A DNA stretch of 64,000 bases from Leptospira sp. B5-022 (GTDB lineage Bacteria; Spirochaetota; Leptospiria; Leptospirales; Leptospiraceae): contig NZ_ANIJ01000015.1 of assembly GCF_000347035.1 (NCBI RefSeq), positions 372,001 through 436,000 of the forward strand, written 5' to 3'. Shown here one piece after another: positions 27,920 through 40,900 of this stretch. Within the stretch, counting starts at the first letter, position 1; every line of letters begins with the position of its first letter. The notes under the pieces were generated by a model. It searched no databases, had not been told where the DNA came from, and was given only the letters and a program-made list of their open reading frames with translations. The translations under genes and the position numbers were made by a program.

Positions 27920-29542
27920 TTAATATTTGGTTTTGGTAGAAGGAAGTTTTACGTTCAGGATAATATCCACTTCAGTTACTTCTCCTTCTCTTACCTTAAT
28001 ATCCGCATTATTCAAATTCAGATCTTCCGCGAATGTAGCTTTGATCTCGTACTCCCCCGGTTTCAGGTTTGTAAACCAGAAGTTACCGTTTTGGTCGGTA
28101 TTCAATTTTTGGATACCGGTCACGCTTGTGATCGTAGGCATGAAGATCGGTTGATTGATCACAGGATTATCCAAGGTTCTGTAGAATACTTTTCCTCGGA
28201 TCGCGCCATAGCCGGTCATAGAGGTTACCACTTCCAGATCGTTTCTCTTATTAGGAAGGACAGCCTGGGTTTTTTGAATTTCCGGATAATCGTCCGCTTG
28301 AATGGTCACCTTATGAACTCCGGCAGGTACACCTTTGATTGTTAAGGTATAAGTTGCACCTGGTGTCAGTTTCCCCATTCTCTTAGTCGCGCCCCAATAA
28401 TTGGAAGATTCGGTAGTGATGGTTTTATCCACTTCCTTATCATCGATAAGTACTCTAATAGACCGATTTCCCACTCTCTTCTTACCGGAAGTCAAACGGA
28501 TCTCCGGAGGAAGATCGGAAACAGCATAAGCTCTGTCTTGGATGATCGTGGTTTTGATCACAAGATCACCTTTCAGATTTGTAGGAACGACCGGAGGTTC
28601 TTCGTTAGTGACAACGGGAGTTTCAGGCTCAGGTTTAGGAGGTTGTACATCCGGAACCGGAGTCGGATTTACGGGAGGTTTAACCGGCTCAACAGGTTTT
28701 GGAGGTTCGGGCTTTTTTTCTCCGGCTAAGAAGATACCGGACGCGTTACCCGAAATCTGAGGCACCTGTTCGTGATCGTACTTTTTAGCCATATTCACCG
28801 TTTCGTCTTTAGAAGCGAAGAATGCTTCGAGTGCGGTGATCACGTTGTCCTGGTTTAAATCCCCCTTAGAGAGAGCCTTTCCGAAATTGTACGTAAAGAT
28901 CCCGTGATTGATCGTTCCACCAACTTCGATTGCAGTTTGATTATCATCCGCACTGGAAATAATCGCCTTATCTTGGAAGAAAAAATCCTGAGAGTCTTGT
29001 TTGACTGTTCCATCACTACCTTCCGGGATCGGAACATTGGCAGATCCTCTGGTTGCCTTTCCCTTTTTAGCGATCCCGCCGGAGAAGCAGCAGTCGAAAA
29101 CGAAAACCGTTTTAGGAGATTTGATCCCTTCTAAATAATCGTTCAATTCGTCGTCGGAAAGGTGAGGCCTATCATAGCAAATGATCAGGTTTCTCATTCC
29201 GTTCTTTGCTTTTTCATCTCTTTGAAAAGCACCATGACCGGAGAAATAAAGAAAAACCGTATCGTCCGCTTTTGCTTTGGAAGCAAGAGCCTTAATTTCT
29301 TTCTGAATATTGTCTTTGGTTACGTCCTTACCTAAAACAATTTTAATTTCATCGAATTTTCCTACACGTTTGATCTCATCGTGTAGATATTTGGCATCCG
29401 CCTCGCAAAGATTTAATTCCGGAATTCCGGCTTTGTTTCCTTTATAGTTGGATCCGAAGATAAGGCCTAACCTTTTCTGTGCGAACACATCGGTGGAAAA
29501 CAAAAAGAGGGAAATTCCGATTATGGAAATTAAGGATTTCAA
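27920..29542 (-). CDS. Exported caspase-like (peptidase C14) protein
   Basis: A 540-aa protein with a signal peptide ending near FAQ (residue 22), then a caspase-fold domain (about 23-270) that keeps the catalytic dyad: H103 in YFSGHG and C152 in FDCCFSGG, the pattern of metacaspase-like and orthocaspase proteins. A Pro-rich linker (about 280-325) leads to two beta-sandwich domains; the last one (about 435-530) resembles a carboxypeptidase-regulatory domain with the [15 protein letters not shown] signature. It therefore acts outside the cytoplasm, probably periplasmic or surface. Peptide specificity (Arg/Lys versus Asp) cannot be read. The gene is monocistronic with its own terminator. Confidence 0.88.
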   Translation of the reverse strand: MKSLISIIGISLFLFSTDVFAQKRLGLIFGSNYKGNKAGIPELNLCEADAKYLHDEIKRVGKFDEIKIVLGKDVTKDNIQKEIKALASKAKADDTVFLYFSGHGAFQRDEKAKNGMRNLIICYDRPHLSDDELNDYLEGIKSPKTVFVFDCCFSGGIAKKGKATRGSANVPIPEGSDGTVKQDSQDFFFQDKAIISSADDNQTAIEVGGTINHGIFTYNFGKALSKGDLNQDNVITALEAFFASKDETVNMAKKYDHEQVPQISGNASGIFLAGEKKPEPPKPVEPVKPPVNPTPVPDVQPPKPEPETPVVTNEEPPVVPTNLKGDLVIKTTIIQDRAYAVSDLPPEIRLTSGKKRVGNRSIRVLIDDKEVDKTITTESSNYWGATKRMGKLTPGATYTLTIKGVPAGVHKVTIQADDYPEIQKTQAVLPNKRNDLEVVTSMTGYGAIRGKVFYRTLDNPVINQPIFMPTITSVTGIQKLNTDQNGNFWFTNLKPGEYEIKATFAEDLNLNNADIKVREGEVTEVDIILNVKLPSTKTKY

Positions 29543-29788
29543 TCAGAGCCTCCTGGCTTGGGTGTCTCAAAATAGCAAAAAGCTAGGCTTTGTCATTATT
29601 TTTTTGCCCTAAGGATAGATACCTTCTAAGAGCAATTGCCGGACGTAAGACCCGGTTTTTTTCGATTTTTTTTCCAAACTTTGGCTGATTTTAGGGGCTC
29701 AGGCAAGAAATTTCCAACGTATTCTGCCAAAAATTCGCTGCTATTTGGGACAATATGAAATTCCTTCATCCCATAAGGTTCATTCTAA

Positions 29789-30217
29789 ATGATTCAGGTC
29801 AAAATAGATAAATTTGATCTCCTATTTTTGTCTAATACCAAAGGTATTAAGGTGCGAAAGATTCTTTTTTATTTGATGGTTGCATTTTATCTATTAGCAG
29901 GGTCGGCTCATTTTATTATCCCGGAATTTTATTACGGAATGATGCCCCCGTATATACCTTATCATTATGAGGTGAATATATTGGCGGGAGTCAGCGAAAT
30001 TTTACTCGCTCTCGCCTTACTACCTAAATCAACCAGAGTGTTCGCCGCCTGGGGAATTATCTTACTATTGATCGCGGTTTTTCCTGCGAACATCCAAATG
30101 AGCTTGAACGCTTACGAATCAAAAGACCCCAAATTTCTTTTAACATTGATTCGACTGCCATTCCAAATATTATTCCTTGCCTGGGCATGGATGTTTACTA
30201 AGAAGGATCCCGCTTAA
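29789..30217 (+). CDS. DoxX-family membrane protein
   Basis: Small integral membrane protein with four helices. The conserved stretch ILFYLMVAFYLLAGSAHFI and the NPHYEVNILAGVSEILLA-like segment place it in the DoxX group, whose members are linked to quinone or thiol redox systems but mostly lack a known role. The 142-codon frame starts at ATG 29789; a GTG at 29852 with AAAGG upstream gives a 121-aa protein beginning right before the first helix and is a likely true start. It shares a bidirectional terminator with ilvC. Confidence 0.75.
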   Translation: MIQVKIDKFDLLFLSNTKGIKVRKILFYLMVAFYLLAGSAHFIIPEFYYGMMPPYIPYHYEVNILAGVSEILLALALLPKSTRVFAAWGIILLLIAVFPANIQMSLNAYESKDPKFLLTLIRLPFQILFLAWAWMFTKKDPA

Positions 30218-30243
30218 TTGGATCACAAAGTTCGTTTAGTAAT

Positions 30244-30276
30244 AAAAAAAGGCCGGAAAAAGTCCGGCCTTTTTTT
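30244..30276. terminator. Bidirectional intrinsic terminator
   Basis: A perfect 7-bp stem, GGCCGGA (30251-30257) with TCCGGCC (30263-30269) and a 5-nt loop, is flanked by seven A on the left and seven T on the right. It therefore works in both directions, ending the DoxX gene from the left and ilvC from the right. Confidence 0.92.
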
Positions 30277-30298
30277 ATCCAAGTTTATTAGGATTTTA

Positions 30299-31357
<1,059 letters not shown>

Positions 31358-31494
31358 TTAATGCCAAAGGCTTGATCTCGAATTTTTGGAGTTCCTGATT
31401 ATGGCAGGCTATGGAAACGGGAGTCGAACCGGTTTCTAAAGGGTCTTTTTTACAAAACATTGTGAAATGGCCGATTCCACAATCTAAATTTGTT

Positions 31495-34266
31495 TTAGTA
31501 GCCCTTCGATTTCAAGAGTTCGTCCAGCTTTCTGACTCCTGGACTCTCCGCATCTATCGACCATGCAACTTCCAGGACGGAACGAGCCTCGCTAAAACGG
31601 CCCAATAGTCTATAATTATCCGTAAGATTGATTAGGTTTGCAAGACGATGAGGTTGGGAACTGCGAACCTTCTCCGCTGCAGAGCTCGACTTTGTATATT
31701 CTTTTAAATGTTTATAACATACCGAAAGTAGAAACCAGATATTCGGAGAATCCGAATCAAACTCTAAATATTTTTCGAACCAGCGAGAAGAAGGATCATA
31801 CTCCTTTCTATCATAATATACTTGTCCTAATAATCTTGCGGCCGCTTTGAAAGATGGAACGGACTGTAACGCTTCCTCCAATAATACGACTGCTGTACCT
31901 ATTTCCCTTTGTTGTAATAATGCCTTGGCTTCCGTGTACTTTCTTAGTACCGATTCCGGGATGCTAGTTTTGGATTCCGTAATATTCGATGAAAGTTTTT
32001 CGTGAAATCCGATCCGTATCAAAGAAAGGTCGTCGGATAACGCACCCAAACTATGAATACAATCCACTATACTATCCAGGTCTCCCTTGGATCCTTCCAC
32101 GGTTTTGAGAAACACATTCTCATCGGAGTTCATTGTCCAATTCACCCCGTCTTCCGTTACATTGATATCGTCTCTTCCATCCGAACCAACATAAAGAATG
32201 TCTCCTGGCTTCAGATCGAATTCCAAAATCCGAAAACTCATTTCGGAAGGAGAACCTAGTTTACGTAAAGTTAATTCTCTTTCTAAAAAAGAAGCTTTGC
32301 CGTCTCGGAGAAGTACTGCCCAAGGATGTTCGGCATTAAAATAATACATTTTTCCGGTACTTTCGTTGATTAGGCCGAGAATTGCCGAAGCCATCATAAC
32401 TCCGTCGAATGTTCTGAAGATATCATCCAACTCACGGTAAGCCTCTCTCACCCAATCTTCCGGAGAAATATTCAGGACCTTTCCTTGACTTGCGGATCTG
32501 GCCATAATATTGTTCATAGCTGTCCCGAGCACAATAGCCCCTCCCGCTCCTTGCATGGATTTTCCCATAGCATCCCCGTTTAGAAAAACGGACCATCTTT
32601 CTTTTTCAGAGCCGAATAAGAGATTTCCGCTGATACAAATATCTCCTCCTATTTCCGATTCTTTATTCTTAAATACGAATTTTTTCTTTTGTTCAATATA
32701 GAAGTTAGTCGTAACCAAAGACGATCTGTTCCAATTCGTCATCAAAGGTTTGCTTAAGAGAGACGTTAAAAAATAATCTCCATCCTGCTGTACCTTAAGC
32801 GATTGGATCTCTTCCATTTTTTCGGTAACTTCTTTTGTACGAGCGTCCACCTTTTCTTCCAAGGTGTCTGCGTATTCTTCTAACTTGGTCCTTCCTTCTA
32901 AAATACTCCCCACCATCTTATTAAAAGATTCGGATAGATAACCGATCTCATCTTGCACAAGCACAGGAATGCGGATCGTAAGATTTCCTAAATTTACTTC
33001 TCCAACTCCTCGGATCAAAGTATTTAAAGGACGTACTAAACTCCGATTAAAGAAGAATGGAAAGAGAACTAAGATCACGAATACAAGAGAAAGAGTTAAT
33101 AGCACTAGCCAGCTATTCGTTTCATCCAAAAACTTTCTGTAATGTAGATACGGAAAAGCGACCAGAAGAGTTCTTTCTCCCACTTCATCTCTCAAATAAT
33201 AAGAATAAAACAGATCGTTTGGAGAAGGTACGTAATTCTCTAAACTTGATTTAGGTACGTTCGTAGTTGGAGTTCTTTTTTGGAAATTTCCGGACTTTCT
33301 ATTTTCTAAAATTTCCTTTTGCGCCAAATTTAAATTCGGCTCAATCCCGGGGGATTTTATCAAAACCTTCGGTTTAGTGGAAGAATCTCCTAAAGAAACC
33401 GCATACGCGATCGAAGAACCCTCGGATTTGCCTGTATTCAGAAAAGTTTGTGCTTCCTTTATACTGATCTCATCGAATAAGGACTCATTTTTTAGATTTA
33501 CTACGGTTGAAAATGCCTGAGCAAAGACCAAACAGGTCGCCACGGTAATTCCAATGATCTTGGTCATAAAAGAAGTTTTATCAACTGTATTATTAATAAA
33601 TAAAATAGTTAGGGTAAAATAACCCAAGATCATAAAACCCACGTACAATTGCTGGAATGCGTTAAAAGTGATCACACCTTCCCTAAACAAAAGATTAGAA
33701 ACTACAGGGACCAAGTAAGTAAGGTCCATCCCCAAAGACATTTGTATTAAAGCCTTTCTTTCTTCCTTATTTGCTTTGATAATTTTTCGGACCTGAATAA
33801 AGATCATGACCAAAAGAAATGCAAGAAGGGATATCGCTAAAATATTTCCCACCTTCTGTTGATAATTATAGATCTGCCCTTCAAAATGGAATAAAGGCTT
33901 ATTAGTAAAGATCTGAAAGTAAGAATAAGAGATCGTAATTGCAGAGATCCCGAGTAGAGATCCGATCACATACTTTGCTTCTTTTGGATGATCGTTCCTA
34001 GGATATAAATACGCGAAAATACAAAGAAAAATCGTACCGAATGCCGCTGCAGGACCGGTGACTATCCGATGATAAGCCGCTTCCGGATAGGGAAAGATCG
34101 CTGAGAAAAAAAATCCGAAATTAATCAAAAAAACGAAAAGAAAGAGATAAGAGAACGCACTTGTATAATTCGCCTTCTTCTTTAACGCAGCTAAAAAGGC
34201 AAAAATGATAAATGTAAAAATGGAACAGATGAGCGAAGAGATCGCCCATGAGTTAAAGTAAACCAT
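31495..34266 (-). CDS. Membrane sensor SpoIIE/PP2C-type phosphatase with TPR repeats
   Basis: Signalling protein of 923 aa. Seven or eight helices fill residues 5-250, an extracytoplasmic loop spans about 255-385, then a last helix (386-407) and a HAMP domain (408-460) lead into a coiled coil. The PP2C SpoIIE-type Ser phosphatase domain (about 500-760) keeps metal-binding aspartates D542 (GGDI), D565 (NGDAMGKSMQG), D696/D699 and D746 (SDDLSL). Three TPR-like repeats end the protein (about 790-915). Such RsbU-like enzymes usually dephosphorylate an anti-sigma-factor antagonist, but no such partner gene is adjacent. It is a paralogue of the protein at 37903-41058. Confidence 0.9.
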   Translation of the reverse strand: MVYFNSWAISSLICSIFTFIIFAFLAALKKKANYTSAFSYLFLFVFLINFGFFFSAIFPYPEAAYHRIVTGPAAAFGTIFLCIFAYLYPRNDHPKEAKYVIGSLLGISAITISYSYFQIFTNKPLFHFEGQIYNYQQKVGNILAISLLAFLLVMIFIQVRKIIKANKEERKALIQMSLGMDLTYLVPVVSNLLFREGVITFNAFQQLYVGFMILGYFTLTILFINNTVDKTSFMTKIIGITVATCLVFAQAFSTVVNLKNESLFDEISIKEAQTFLNTGKSEGSSIAYAVSLGDSSTKPKVLIKSPGIEPNLNLAQKEILENRKSGNFQKRTPTTNVPKSSLENYVPSPNDLFYSYYLRDEVGERTLLVAFPYLHYRKFLDETNSWLVLLTLSLVFVILVLFPFFFNRSLVRPLNTLIRGVGEVNLGNLTIRIPVLVQDEIGYLSESFNKMVGSILEGRTKLEEYADTLEEKVDARTKEVTEKMEEIQSLKVQQDGDYFLTSLLSKPLMTNWNRSSLVTTNFYIEQKKKFVFKNKESEIGGDICISGNLLFGSEKERWSVFLNGDAMGKSMQGAGGAIVLGTAMNNIMARSASQGKVLNISPEDWVREAYRELDDIFRTFDGVMMASAILGLINESTGKMYYFNAEHPWAVLLRDGKASFLERELTLRKLGSPSEMSFRILEFDLKPGDILYVGSDGRDDINVTEDGVNWTMNSDENVFLKTVEGSKGDLDSIVDCIHSLGALSDDLSLIRIGFHEKLSSNITESKTSIPESVLRKYTEAKALLQQREIGTAVVLLEEALQSVPSFKAAARLLGQVYYDRKEYDPSSRWFEKYLEFDSDSPNIWFLLSVCYKHLKEYTKSSSAAEKVRSSQPHRLANLINLTDNYRLLGRFSEARSVLEVAWSIDAESPGVRKLDELLKSKGY

Positions 34267-34348
34267 GGAGCGACTTTTCTAATCTCTAGTGTTTAGAATT
34301 CAAGGTTTTTCTAAGTAAACTAGTTCGGATTTTTTATTTGAAGTACGA

Positions 34349-35917
34349 CTAACTTTTTGAAGCCAATGTTTGCGCTTCGGTTTCCAAAATTTTGATGGTT
34401 TCTGCCAACATTTCGCTCTTTCTTAACAAAGAATCCATTGAACTTTGTAAAGAAGAAACCGACGTCATGATCGCATTTGCTCCTAGAGTCTGTTCTTTGG
34501 AAGCGGATTCAATATCGGAAGATAAATTTCTTAAAACTGAAAGACTGTTCAAAAAACGTTCGTTCACTATTTTCTGTTCGCCCAATAGTTGATTCAGTTG
34601 TTTAAAACTATCCAAAAAGTTTGTGAACAAAGTATCTTGCTCCTTCACTTTTTCATTTGCTGTATGAGCGGATTTTTGTCCGACTTGCACGTATTTAGTA
34701 CTTTCGTTTATTATTTTAGAAATACGATCCGCATTCTCGGAGCTACTCTCCGCAAGTTTGGAAACTTCCGTTGCAACTACTGCAAATCCTCTTCCTGCAG
34801 CGCCGGCTCTAGCGGCTTCAATCGATGCGTTTAAAGATAAAAGGTTGGTTCTATCTGCAACGTCAGACATGATCTGATTCACCTCTCCCACGGAACGGAA
34901 AGAACTACCTAAAGATTCTAAAGAAGTTCTGAGCCCATCTACAAATTCGCTGACCGCTTTTCCCGCTTCCAATACTATATCCATATTACGATTCAAATCA
35001 TTGGAATGTCCGGAAATCCGATCGATCAAAGTATTGAGGTTTCTACTTTCTCCCAGTAAACCTTCAATTTTTGAAAATTGGTCTTTTACAGTTTCTGCGG
35101 ACTGTTCTGTTTGTGCCAAAAATTCTTCCATGGTAGAACTGATCTCTTCGAAAGAAGCGGCATGATTGCTGATTACTTCCGAAAAATCATCCGAGAACTC
35201 TTTTAACTTTTTCGAATTCTCTCTCAATGAAACTGCGGATTCGGTCATTCTGATCCTGCCGTGTTCTAAGTCCGCTTTGGACTTTTCGATAGCTTGGGAT
35301 TTTTCTTCTTCTACGTTCTTTAGCTGAAGAAAGATCTTAATTACCGCAACCACAATGAATGCCGTGGTCAACAAGAACAACATTTTGGTAATCTGTTCCG
35401 ACATAGCTGCATAACCGGGGGTGATTGAAGTTATGCTGTCTTCGGTAAAAATAACCCCTGTATTTGCCGCATTCACTGTTACCAAAGTCTGGCAGAAGAT
35501 AGTTAAAAGTCCGATCAAATATACGAATCTGGGCGAAAGCAACAGTCCAGCATAAACAATATAAATAACGTTAATCGTATAAAGCACAACTTGTTTGATA
35601 ATATTCGAGGCAAGCTTCGAATCTTCGGTAGTCGCTCCGATCATGACCAAACAGAGAACGACCACATCGGTTATTATGAAAACTTTTCCTAAAAAAGGAG
35701 ATACTCCGCTCCCAAACCTATTTTTGAGGAATGAGTAGGTGACATACATCACCATAATAGAAGTCCCGAGAATATAAAGGGAGTTTTGGAATAGGGTACT
35801 TCTTTTGTATCCCATTGCGATGGATGCAAAATAAAGCAATGTCAGACCGAATCGGATCCTATTGATCGTAATCGGACCTTGAGCGAGAATTTTTTCCGTT
35901 TCGGAACGTATCGCCAT
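34349..35917 (-). CDS. Methyl-accepting chemotaxis-type protein with six-helix membrane domain
   Basis: Receptor-like protein of 522 aa. The N-terminal 200 residues are a compact six-helix membrane domain with very short loops, so there is no periplasmic ligand domain. A coiled coil follows (about 205-300), then the conserved signalling hairpin [19 protein letters not shown] (about 367-385) continuing as [18 protein letters not shown], which is the contact region for CheA and CheW. No HAMP domain or CheR-binding pentapeptide is obvious. Sensing of a membrane or intracellular signal is inferred. Paralogue of the next upstream gene, equal in length from the start chosen there. Confidence 0.92.
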   Translation of the reverse strand: MAIRSETEKILAQGPITINRIRFGLTLLYFASIAMGYKRSTLFQNSLYILGTSIMVMYVTYSFLKNRFGSGVSPFLGKVFIITDVVVLCLVMIGATTEDSKLASNIIKQVVLYTINVIYIVYAGLLLSPRFVYLIGLLTIFCQTLVTVNAANTGVIFTEDSITSITPGYAAMSEQITKMLFLLTTAFIVVAVIKIFLQLKNVEEEKSQAIEKSKADLEHGRIRMTESAVSLRENSKKLKEFSDDFSEVISNHAASFEEISSTMEEFLAQTEQSAETVKDQFSKIEGLLGESRNLNTLIDRISGHSNDLNRNMDIVLEAGKAVSEFVDGLRTSLESLGSSFRSVGEVNQIMSDVADRTNLLSLNASIEAARAGAAGRGFAVVATEVSKLAESSSENADRISKIINESTKYVQVGQKSAHTANEKVKEQDTLFTNFLDSFKQLNQLLGEQKIVNERFLNSLSVLRNLSSDIESASKEQTLGANAIMTSVSSLQSSMDSLLRKSEMLAETIKILETEAQTLASKS

Positions 35918-36160
35918 ATTAGAAAAACCCGCCTTAGGTATATTTTTATTACCTTATATCCAAGACGGCAAAAGGAAGAATAAATCGATCCTTTTTCGAA
36001 ATTTATTCATGGAAAATTTATTGCAAAAGAAAGTTAACGCAATGGTTTAAAAAACCTGAAACGAATTCCGATAGTTTATCCGATATAAGGGGCCTGTCCC
36101 AGGCTCCTGAAGCCCGTACCTAGTATGGATCGATGGAATAGGTCTCGGACGGACTATGAA

Positions 36161-37729
36161 TCAATTTTCCTTCGCGAGAAGTTCTGCTTCTTCTTCCAAA
36201 ACTTTGATTGTGTCCGATAAAAGTTCGCTTTTTCTTAATAAAGAATCCATTGAACTTTGTAATTCCGAGATAGCACCCATGATCATAGAGGCTCCCGTAT
36301 TCTGTTCATTGGATGAAGTCTCGATCCCCGCAGAAAGTTTTCGTAATTCGGATAAACTGAAAAGAAATTCGTCGTTTATTTTGATCTGATTTTCCAATAG
36401 TCCATTCAACTCGTTGAATCTTTCCAAAAACGTAGTAAATTGATTTTCCTGATCTCTTACTTTTTCGGAAGTTACGGAAGCGGTATTTCTTCCGTTAGCC
36501 ACGTAATTATTGGATTCTCTGATGATCTTCGAGATCCTAGCTGCATTTTGACCGCTACTTTCCGCAAGTTTGGAAACTTCCGTTGCAACCACTGCGAAAC
36601 CTCTTCCTGCAACTCCCGCTCTTGCTGCTTCTATGGAAGCATTCAAAGAAAGTAAATTAGTACGATCCGCTACTTCGGCCATAATGTCCGTAACTTCGCC
36701 TACGGATCGAAACGATTCCCCCAAAGATTCCAAAGATTCGGAAAGTCCGGAAACGAATTTTGTCACTTCCTTACTTGTGTTCTGAACCGAGTAAATACGC
36801 TCATTCAATTCGGAAGAATAATCAGCGATCTTATCGATTAAGGTCCTCAAACTTTGGCTTTTGTTTACTAGTTGTTCGATTCTTCCGAATTGATCCTTTA
36901 CTGTCGCAGCTGCGCTTTCAATTTGAGATAAAAACTGGCTGAGAGTACTTCCGATCTCGTCAAACGAAGCGGCATGATTGTTGATCACATCAAAAAACTC
37001 GTCGGAAAAATTCCGTAAAGATCTGGATTTTTCCCGTAAAGAAACGGCTGCAGAATCCATTTTTCCCTTACTTTTTCTTAATTCGTTTCCGGATATTAAG
37101 ATCGTCGTTAATTTTTCCTCTTCCGCACTACGCAAAAGTGAGAATATGTTGATCACACTTTTCACTATGAAGGAGATCACGATAAGAAAGATCAATTTGA
37201 GTACTTGTTCGGAGATAGAAGCAAATCCGGGAGAAAGAACTTCCAAAGGTTCTTCCGAAAACACAACACCATGAAGATAACAATTCAATATCACGATCCC
37301 TTGACAGACTGCGGATACGAATCCGGTTAAAATCACGAATCTAGGACTAAGAAGTAATCCGGAATATACGATAAATATTACGTTAATTGCATATAATATG
37401 ATCTGCCGTATAATCCCGGAAGACATGTTTTTTTCGGTGGATGCCGCAAAGAACATCACACATCCGAGAATTATTATATCGGAAATAACGGAGAACATTC
37501 CGATCCGTTTCGGGATAGTTCCCTTTTTAAAGGAATAAAACAGATTTATAGCGGAAACAATCCCCATCGCGATTGTCCCACCCAAGTACGCCATATTCTG
37601 TTCGAAAGTGCTTTGCTCCCAAGAAGCCGCTAGGGAGGCTAAAAATAGAAAAACCAGGCCGATCCTGATCCTACCGATAGTTAGAGGACCTAAAGCCGCT
37701 ATTTTTTCCGTGGTTCGTTCGTTGTCCAT
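36161..37729 (-). CDS. Methyl-accepting chemotaxis-type protein, paralogue of the neighbour
   Basis: Also 522 aa from ATG 37729, which has GGAGG about 6 nt upstream; the frame continues open to 37747. It has the same architecture as the MCP at 34349-35917: six N-terminal helices ([20 protein letters not shown] start versus KILAQGPITINRIRFGLTLL), coiled coil, signalling hairpin [19 protein letters not shown], and a near-identical C-terminal half. The two are a tandem duplication that has diverged mainly in the membrane part, as expected if they respond to different signals. Between them lie 243 bp without a gene. Confidence 0.92.
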   Translation of the reverse strand: MDNERTTEKIAALGPLTIGRIRIGLVFLFLASLAASWEQSTFEQNMAYLGGTIAMGIVSAINLFYSFKKGTIPKRIGMFSVISDIIILGCVMFFAASTEKNMSSGIIRQIILYAINVIFIVYSGLLLSPRFVILTGFVSAVCQGIVILNCYLHGVVFSEEPLEVLSPGFASISEQVLKLIFLIVISFIVKSVINIFSLLRSAEEEKLTTILISGNELRKSKGKMDSAAVSLREKSRSLRNFSDEFFDVINNHAASFDEIGSTLSQFLSQIESAAATVKDQFGRIEQLVNKSQSLRTLIDKIADYSSELNERIYSVQNTSKEVTKFVSGLSESLESLGESFRSVGEVTDIMAEVADRTNLLSLNASIEAARAGVAGRGFAVVATEVSKLAESSGQNAARISKIIRESNNYVANGRNTASVTSEKVRDQENQFTTFLERFNELNGLLENQIKINDEFLFSLSELRKLSAGIETSSNEQNTGASMIMGAISELQSSMDSLLRKSELLSDTIKVLEEEAELLAKEN

Positions 37730-37902
37730 TAACGACCTCCGAAGCATATTATGGTTTTATAGAATGAATACCCTAAGTTCAAATGGAAGCCTGAGAGAAT
37801 CGATACATTTTTTATAAAGCGAGCAAAAACTCACATTTACATTTTACGTTCAGGGATCATCTGAAGAAAAAAAACTGCAAAGATCCGAGCAAAACGCAAA
37901 AA

Positions 37903-40900
37903 TTACACGTCTTTCGGATTCCAATTTTTTCGAAGAACATCCCGAATCCGAAGTACTGCCTCGTTTTCAGGCTCCAAATGTAAAGCGGATTGAACCATAT
38001 ACATCGCCCGTTCATAATTTTTTAAAGCGATATACACCTGAGCCAGATTCATTAGATTTTTAAAATGGTTTGGTTCTCTCAGCCGTAACCTCTCCCCAAA
38101 GTCCAAGGCTTTTTTTAATTGGCCGGCTTTCCTTGCAGAGAAGGAAGCAACATACAAAATTTCCTTATCTACAGGTTTGATATTCAGATAGTCTTCCGCG
38201 TAACGTGCGGCTTTAGAATAATCTTTAAGTTTTAAGAATAATTTTACGAAATTTTTCTTCACTTCAGGAATGCGGCTGTCCAGGTTTTCCGCTTCTTGCA
38301 AATAAGTAATCGCTTCCGCAACATCTTTGTTTTGAGAAGTTTCTTTGGCTCTATGAAGTAACTCTTTTATCCTTTGTTTCTGTTCGTCGTGAATTTTTTG
38401 TTCAGAATCATCTTCTTTAAAAGAAAGTCGGATCAAAGAAAGGTCATCCGTAAGAGGACCTTTTCCAATGATTGAATTATAGATACCGTTTAAATCTCCT
38501 TTACCTTCTTCCACAATTCTGAGGAAAAGTTTCTCGTCGTCATTGATAATCCTTCCCCCGTCCTCGTCGGTTCCGATAAGAATATCATCCCTGCCGTCTG
38601 AGCCTGCAATGATCACGTCCCCGGGCTCCAATTGGAATGTTTTAATATATATACGACCTTCCATTCCGGTAGTTCCCAGTTTTCGGAACATCAGATCGTC
38701 TTCTATAAAACTTGCAATCCCGTCTCTATACAATACCGTCCAAGGATGTTCTGCATTAATATAATATAAAATACCGACTTCGTCGTCTACGAGTCCCATT
38801 ACCGAAGAAACCAACATGGAACCGTCAAAACTCTCAAAGACTTTATGTAACTCCGTAAATGCGTTTTTCAACCAACGTTCCGGAGACTGTATTTTCATAT
38901 TATCAACGAGCCTGGTCCTTTCTATGATCGATTCAAAAACGGATCCCAATACCAATGCTCCGCCTGCTCCTTGCATGGATTTTCCCATCGCATCCGCATT
39001 CAAAAACACCGTATATGATCTACCTTTCAATTCTATATGATTGGAGATATTTAAGTCCCCACCGATCTCGTCATGATATCTTCTGAAAGTGAATTTTTTC
39101 TTTTGTTCGAGTAAAAAATCCACCTTTACGTTTTCATGAATCGCTTTATTTGCGCCTAGCGGTTTGATCAAAAGAGAAGTTAAAAAATAGTCCCCGTCCT
39201 GTTGCTGTTTGAGTTCTTGGACTTCTCCCAAGGTTTGTTCCAATTCCTTGGTTCTTTCCTTTACTTTTTCCTCTAGCTCGTTGGCATACTGCTCCAACCT
39301 TTTGCGAGCCGCTTGGATGGACCTTGCCATTCTATTAAAAGATCTAGCGATAAATCCGATCTCGTCTTCTACTCTCGGTTCTAGTCTATAATCCAAGTTT
39401 CCGGAATTGACCTCAGTTAAACCGACTACAACCTCATCCATAGGTTTGATAAGAGCATTTTGAAAGAAGAATCGAAATCCAAGACTGATCACCAAAACGA
39501 TCGCAAGTAAACATACGACCAGGATCAAGGCAGGTTCATGTATGAATGTACGAAAGGATTTGTAAGTGAATCCAACTTCGTAAACATTTCCGTTTGTAGG
39601 ATGAACAACCAAGTACGAAACATAATACTGAGGTTTCTCATCTCCTACTTTATAATATTTCGTTCCTCTATAAATCCTTTCTCCCACTTCTCGGATCGGA
39701 GTTAATGGAAGAAGGACCGTTTTATCCAGATCCGAAGCCGATATATCCGCCTCAAGATCCGCCTCGGCCTTACCTTTCACATTTTCTAATATTGCTGAAA
39801 GGCCTACTTCTTCCGATTTTAAAAGTTTATAAATAGCAGGGGCATCCGATTTGGAAGGTAGGTGAGAATACTTGCTTCTTACTACTTTAAGTTTTTTATT
39901 GAGAAGTCTGAAAAATTCACGTACATCTTCGTCGGAGACAGGTTTACTTCCCTTAGATCCTAAAAATTGTTTTAGTCCTTCTCTATATGCATAAAATTCT
40001 TTGGGGGAATTTTCCAAAATTGTATTGGATCTTTCCCATCTTGTTTCGACCGGAAGAGTACCTAAATTTGTAAGATTTTTCGCGATATAAAAGAAACGGA
40101 TCTCTAATTTATCTTCCGAATCGAATCTTGGATCCTTAAATCCCCGTTCTGTTCGAAAACGATCTTCGTTCGGATCAAAAGAAGTCAAATATGCGAATCC
40201 TTGCGGCGTTTCTCCCTGTAAAACGACCAGTTTAGCTTCTTCTTTTTTGATCAGATCGAAAGAAGAATCATAACCGTTTAATATGGCAAATCCCACTAGC
40301 TGGAATGCGAGAAGGAAAGTCGCCATACTCACTCCTACAATCCTGCTTAAGATCGTGGTCCTTTCCTTGGTAGCGTTCACATAAACGATGAGTATTAAAA
40401 ATAGTCCTGCAACAAGAAGAATGTCTGCCGTTTGTTGGTACACCGCTCTAGAGACGGTTCCTTCTCTACTTAAAGCATTAGTAATGCCGGGCAAAAGTGT
40501 AATGGTAAGATATGCGACAGTTATGTAGATAACGGATCTTCGTTCGGCTCCCTTCTCTACGATTGCTCTCCAGACCGCTGCGGTCAAAAAGATGAAGTTA
40601 TAAAGAAAAACAATAAGTGAGAAAATTTTATAGAAAAGATGGGTTTCGAAATCCCAATAATGGCTACCCATCACGAAACTTCGAGTAGACTTTAAGGAAA
40701 GAATAATATAAAAGATCGCTAAAGTTATAACGCCCGCATACAAAACCGCATATAAAGCCAGCCCTAACTTTTCCTTTTTAGGAGTCGGGAAATAGAAGAA
40801 GAAGATAAAAAGCTGAGTATAACCCACCATCGGAAATGGGATCACTATCCATCTGTGAAAGATGGTCCATTCTTCCGGAGAACAAAACGCAACCAAATAT

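Noticed and set aside
36060..36120. GGGGCCTGTCCCAGGCTCC stretch between the two MCP genes considered as a terminator
   Set aside because: Stem is short with alternatives and no T tract on the minus strand.
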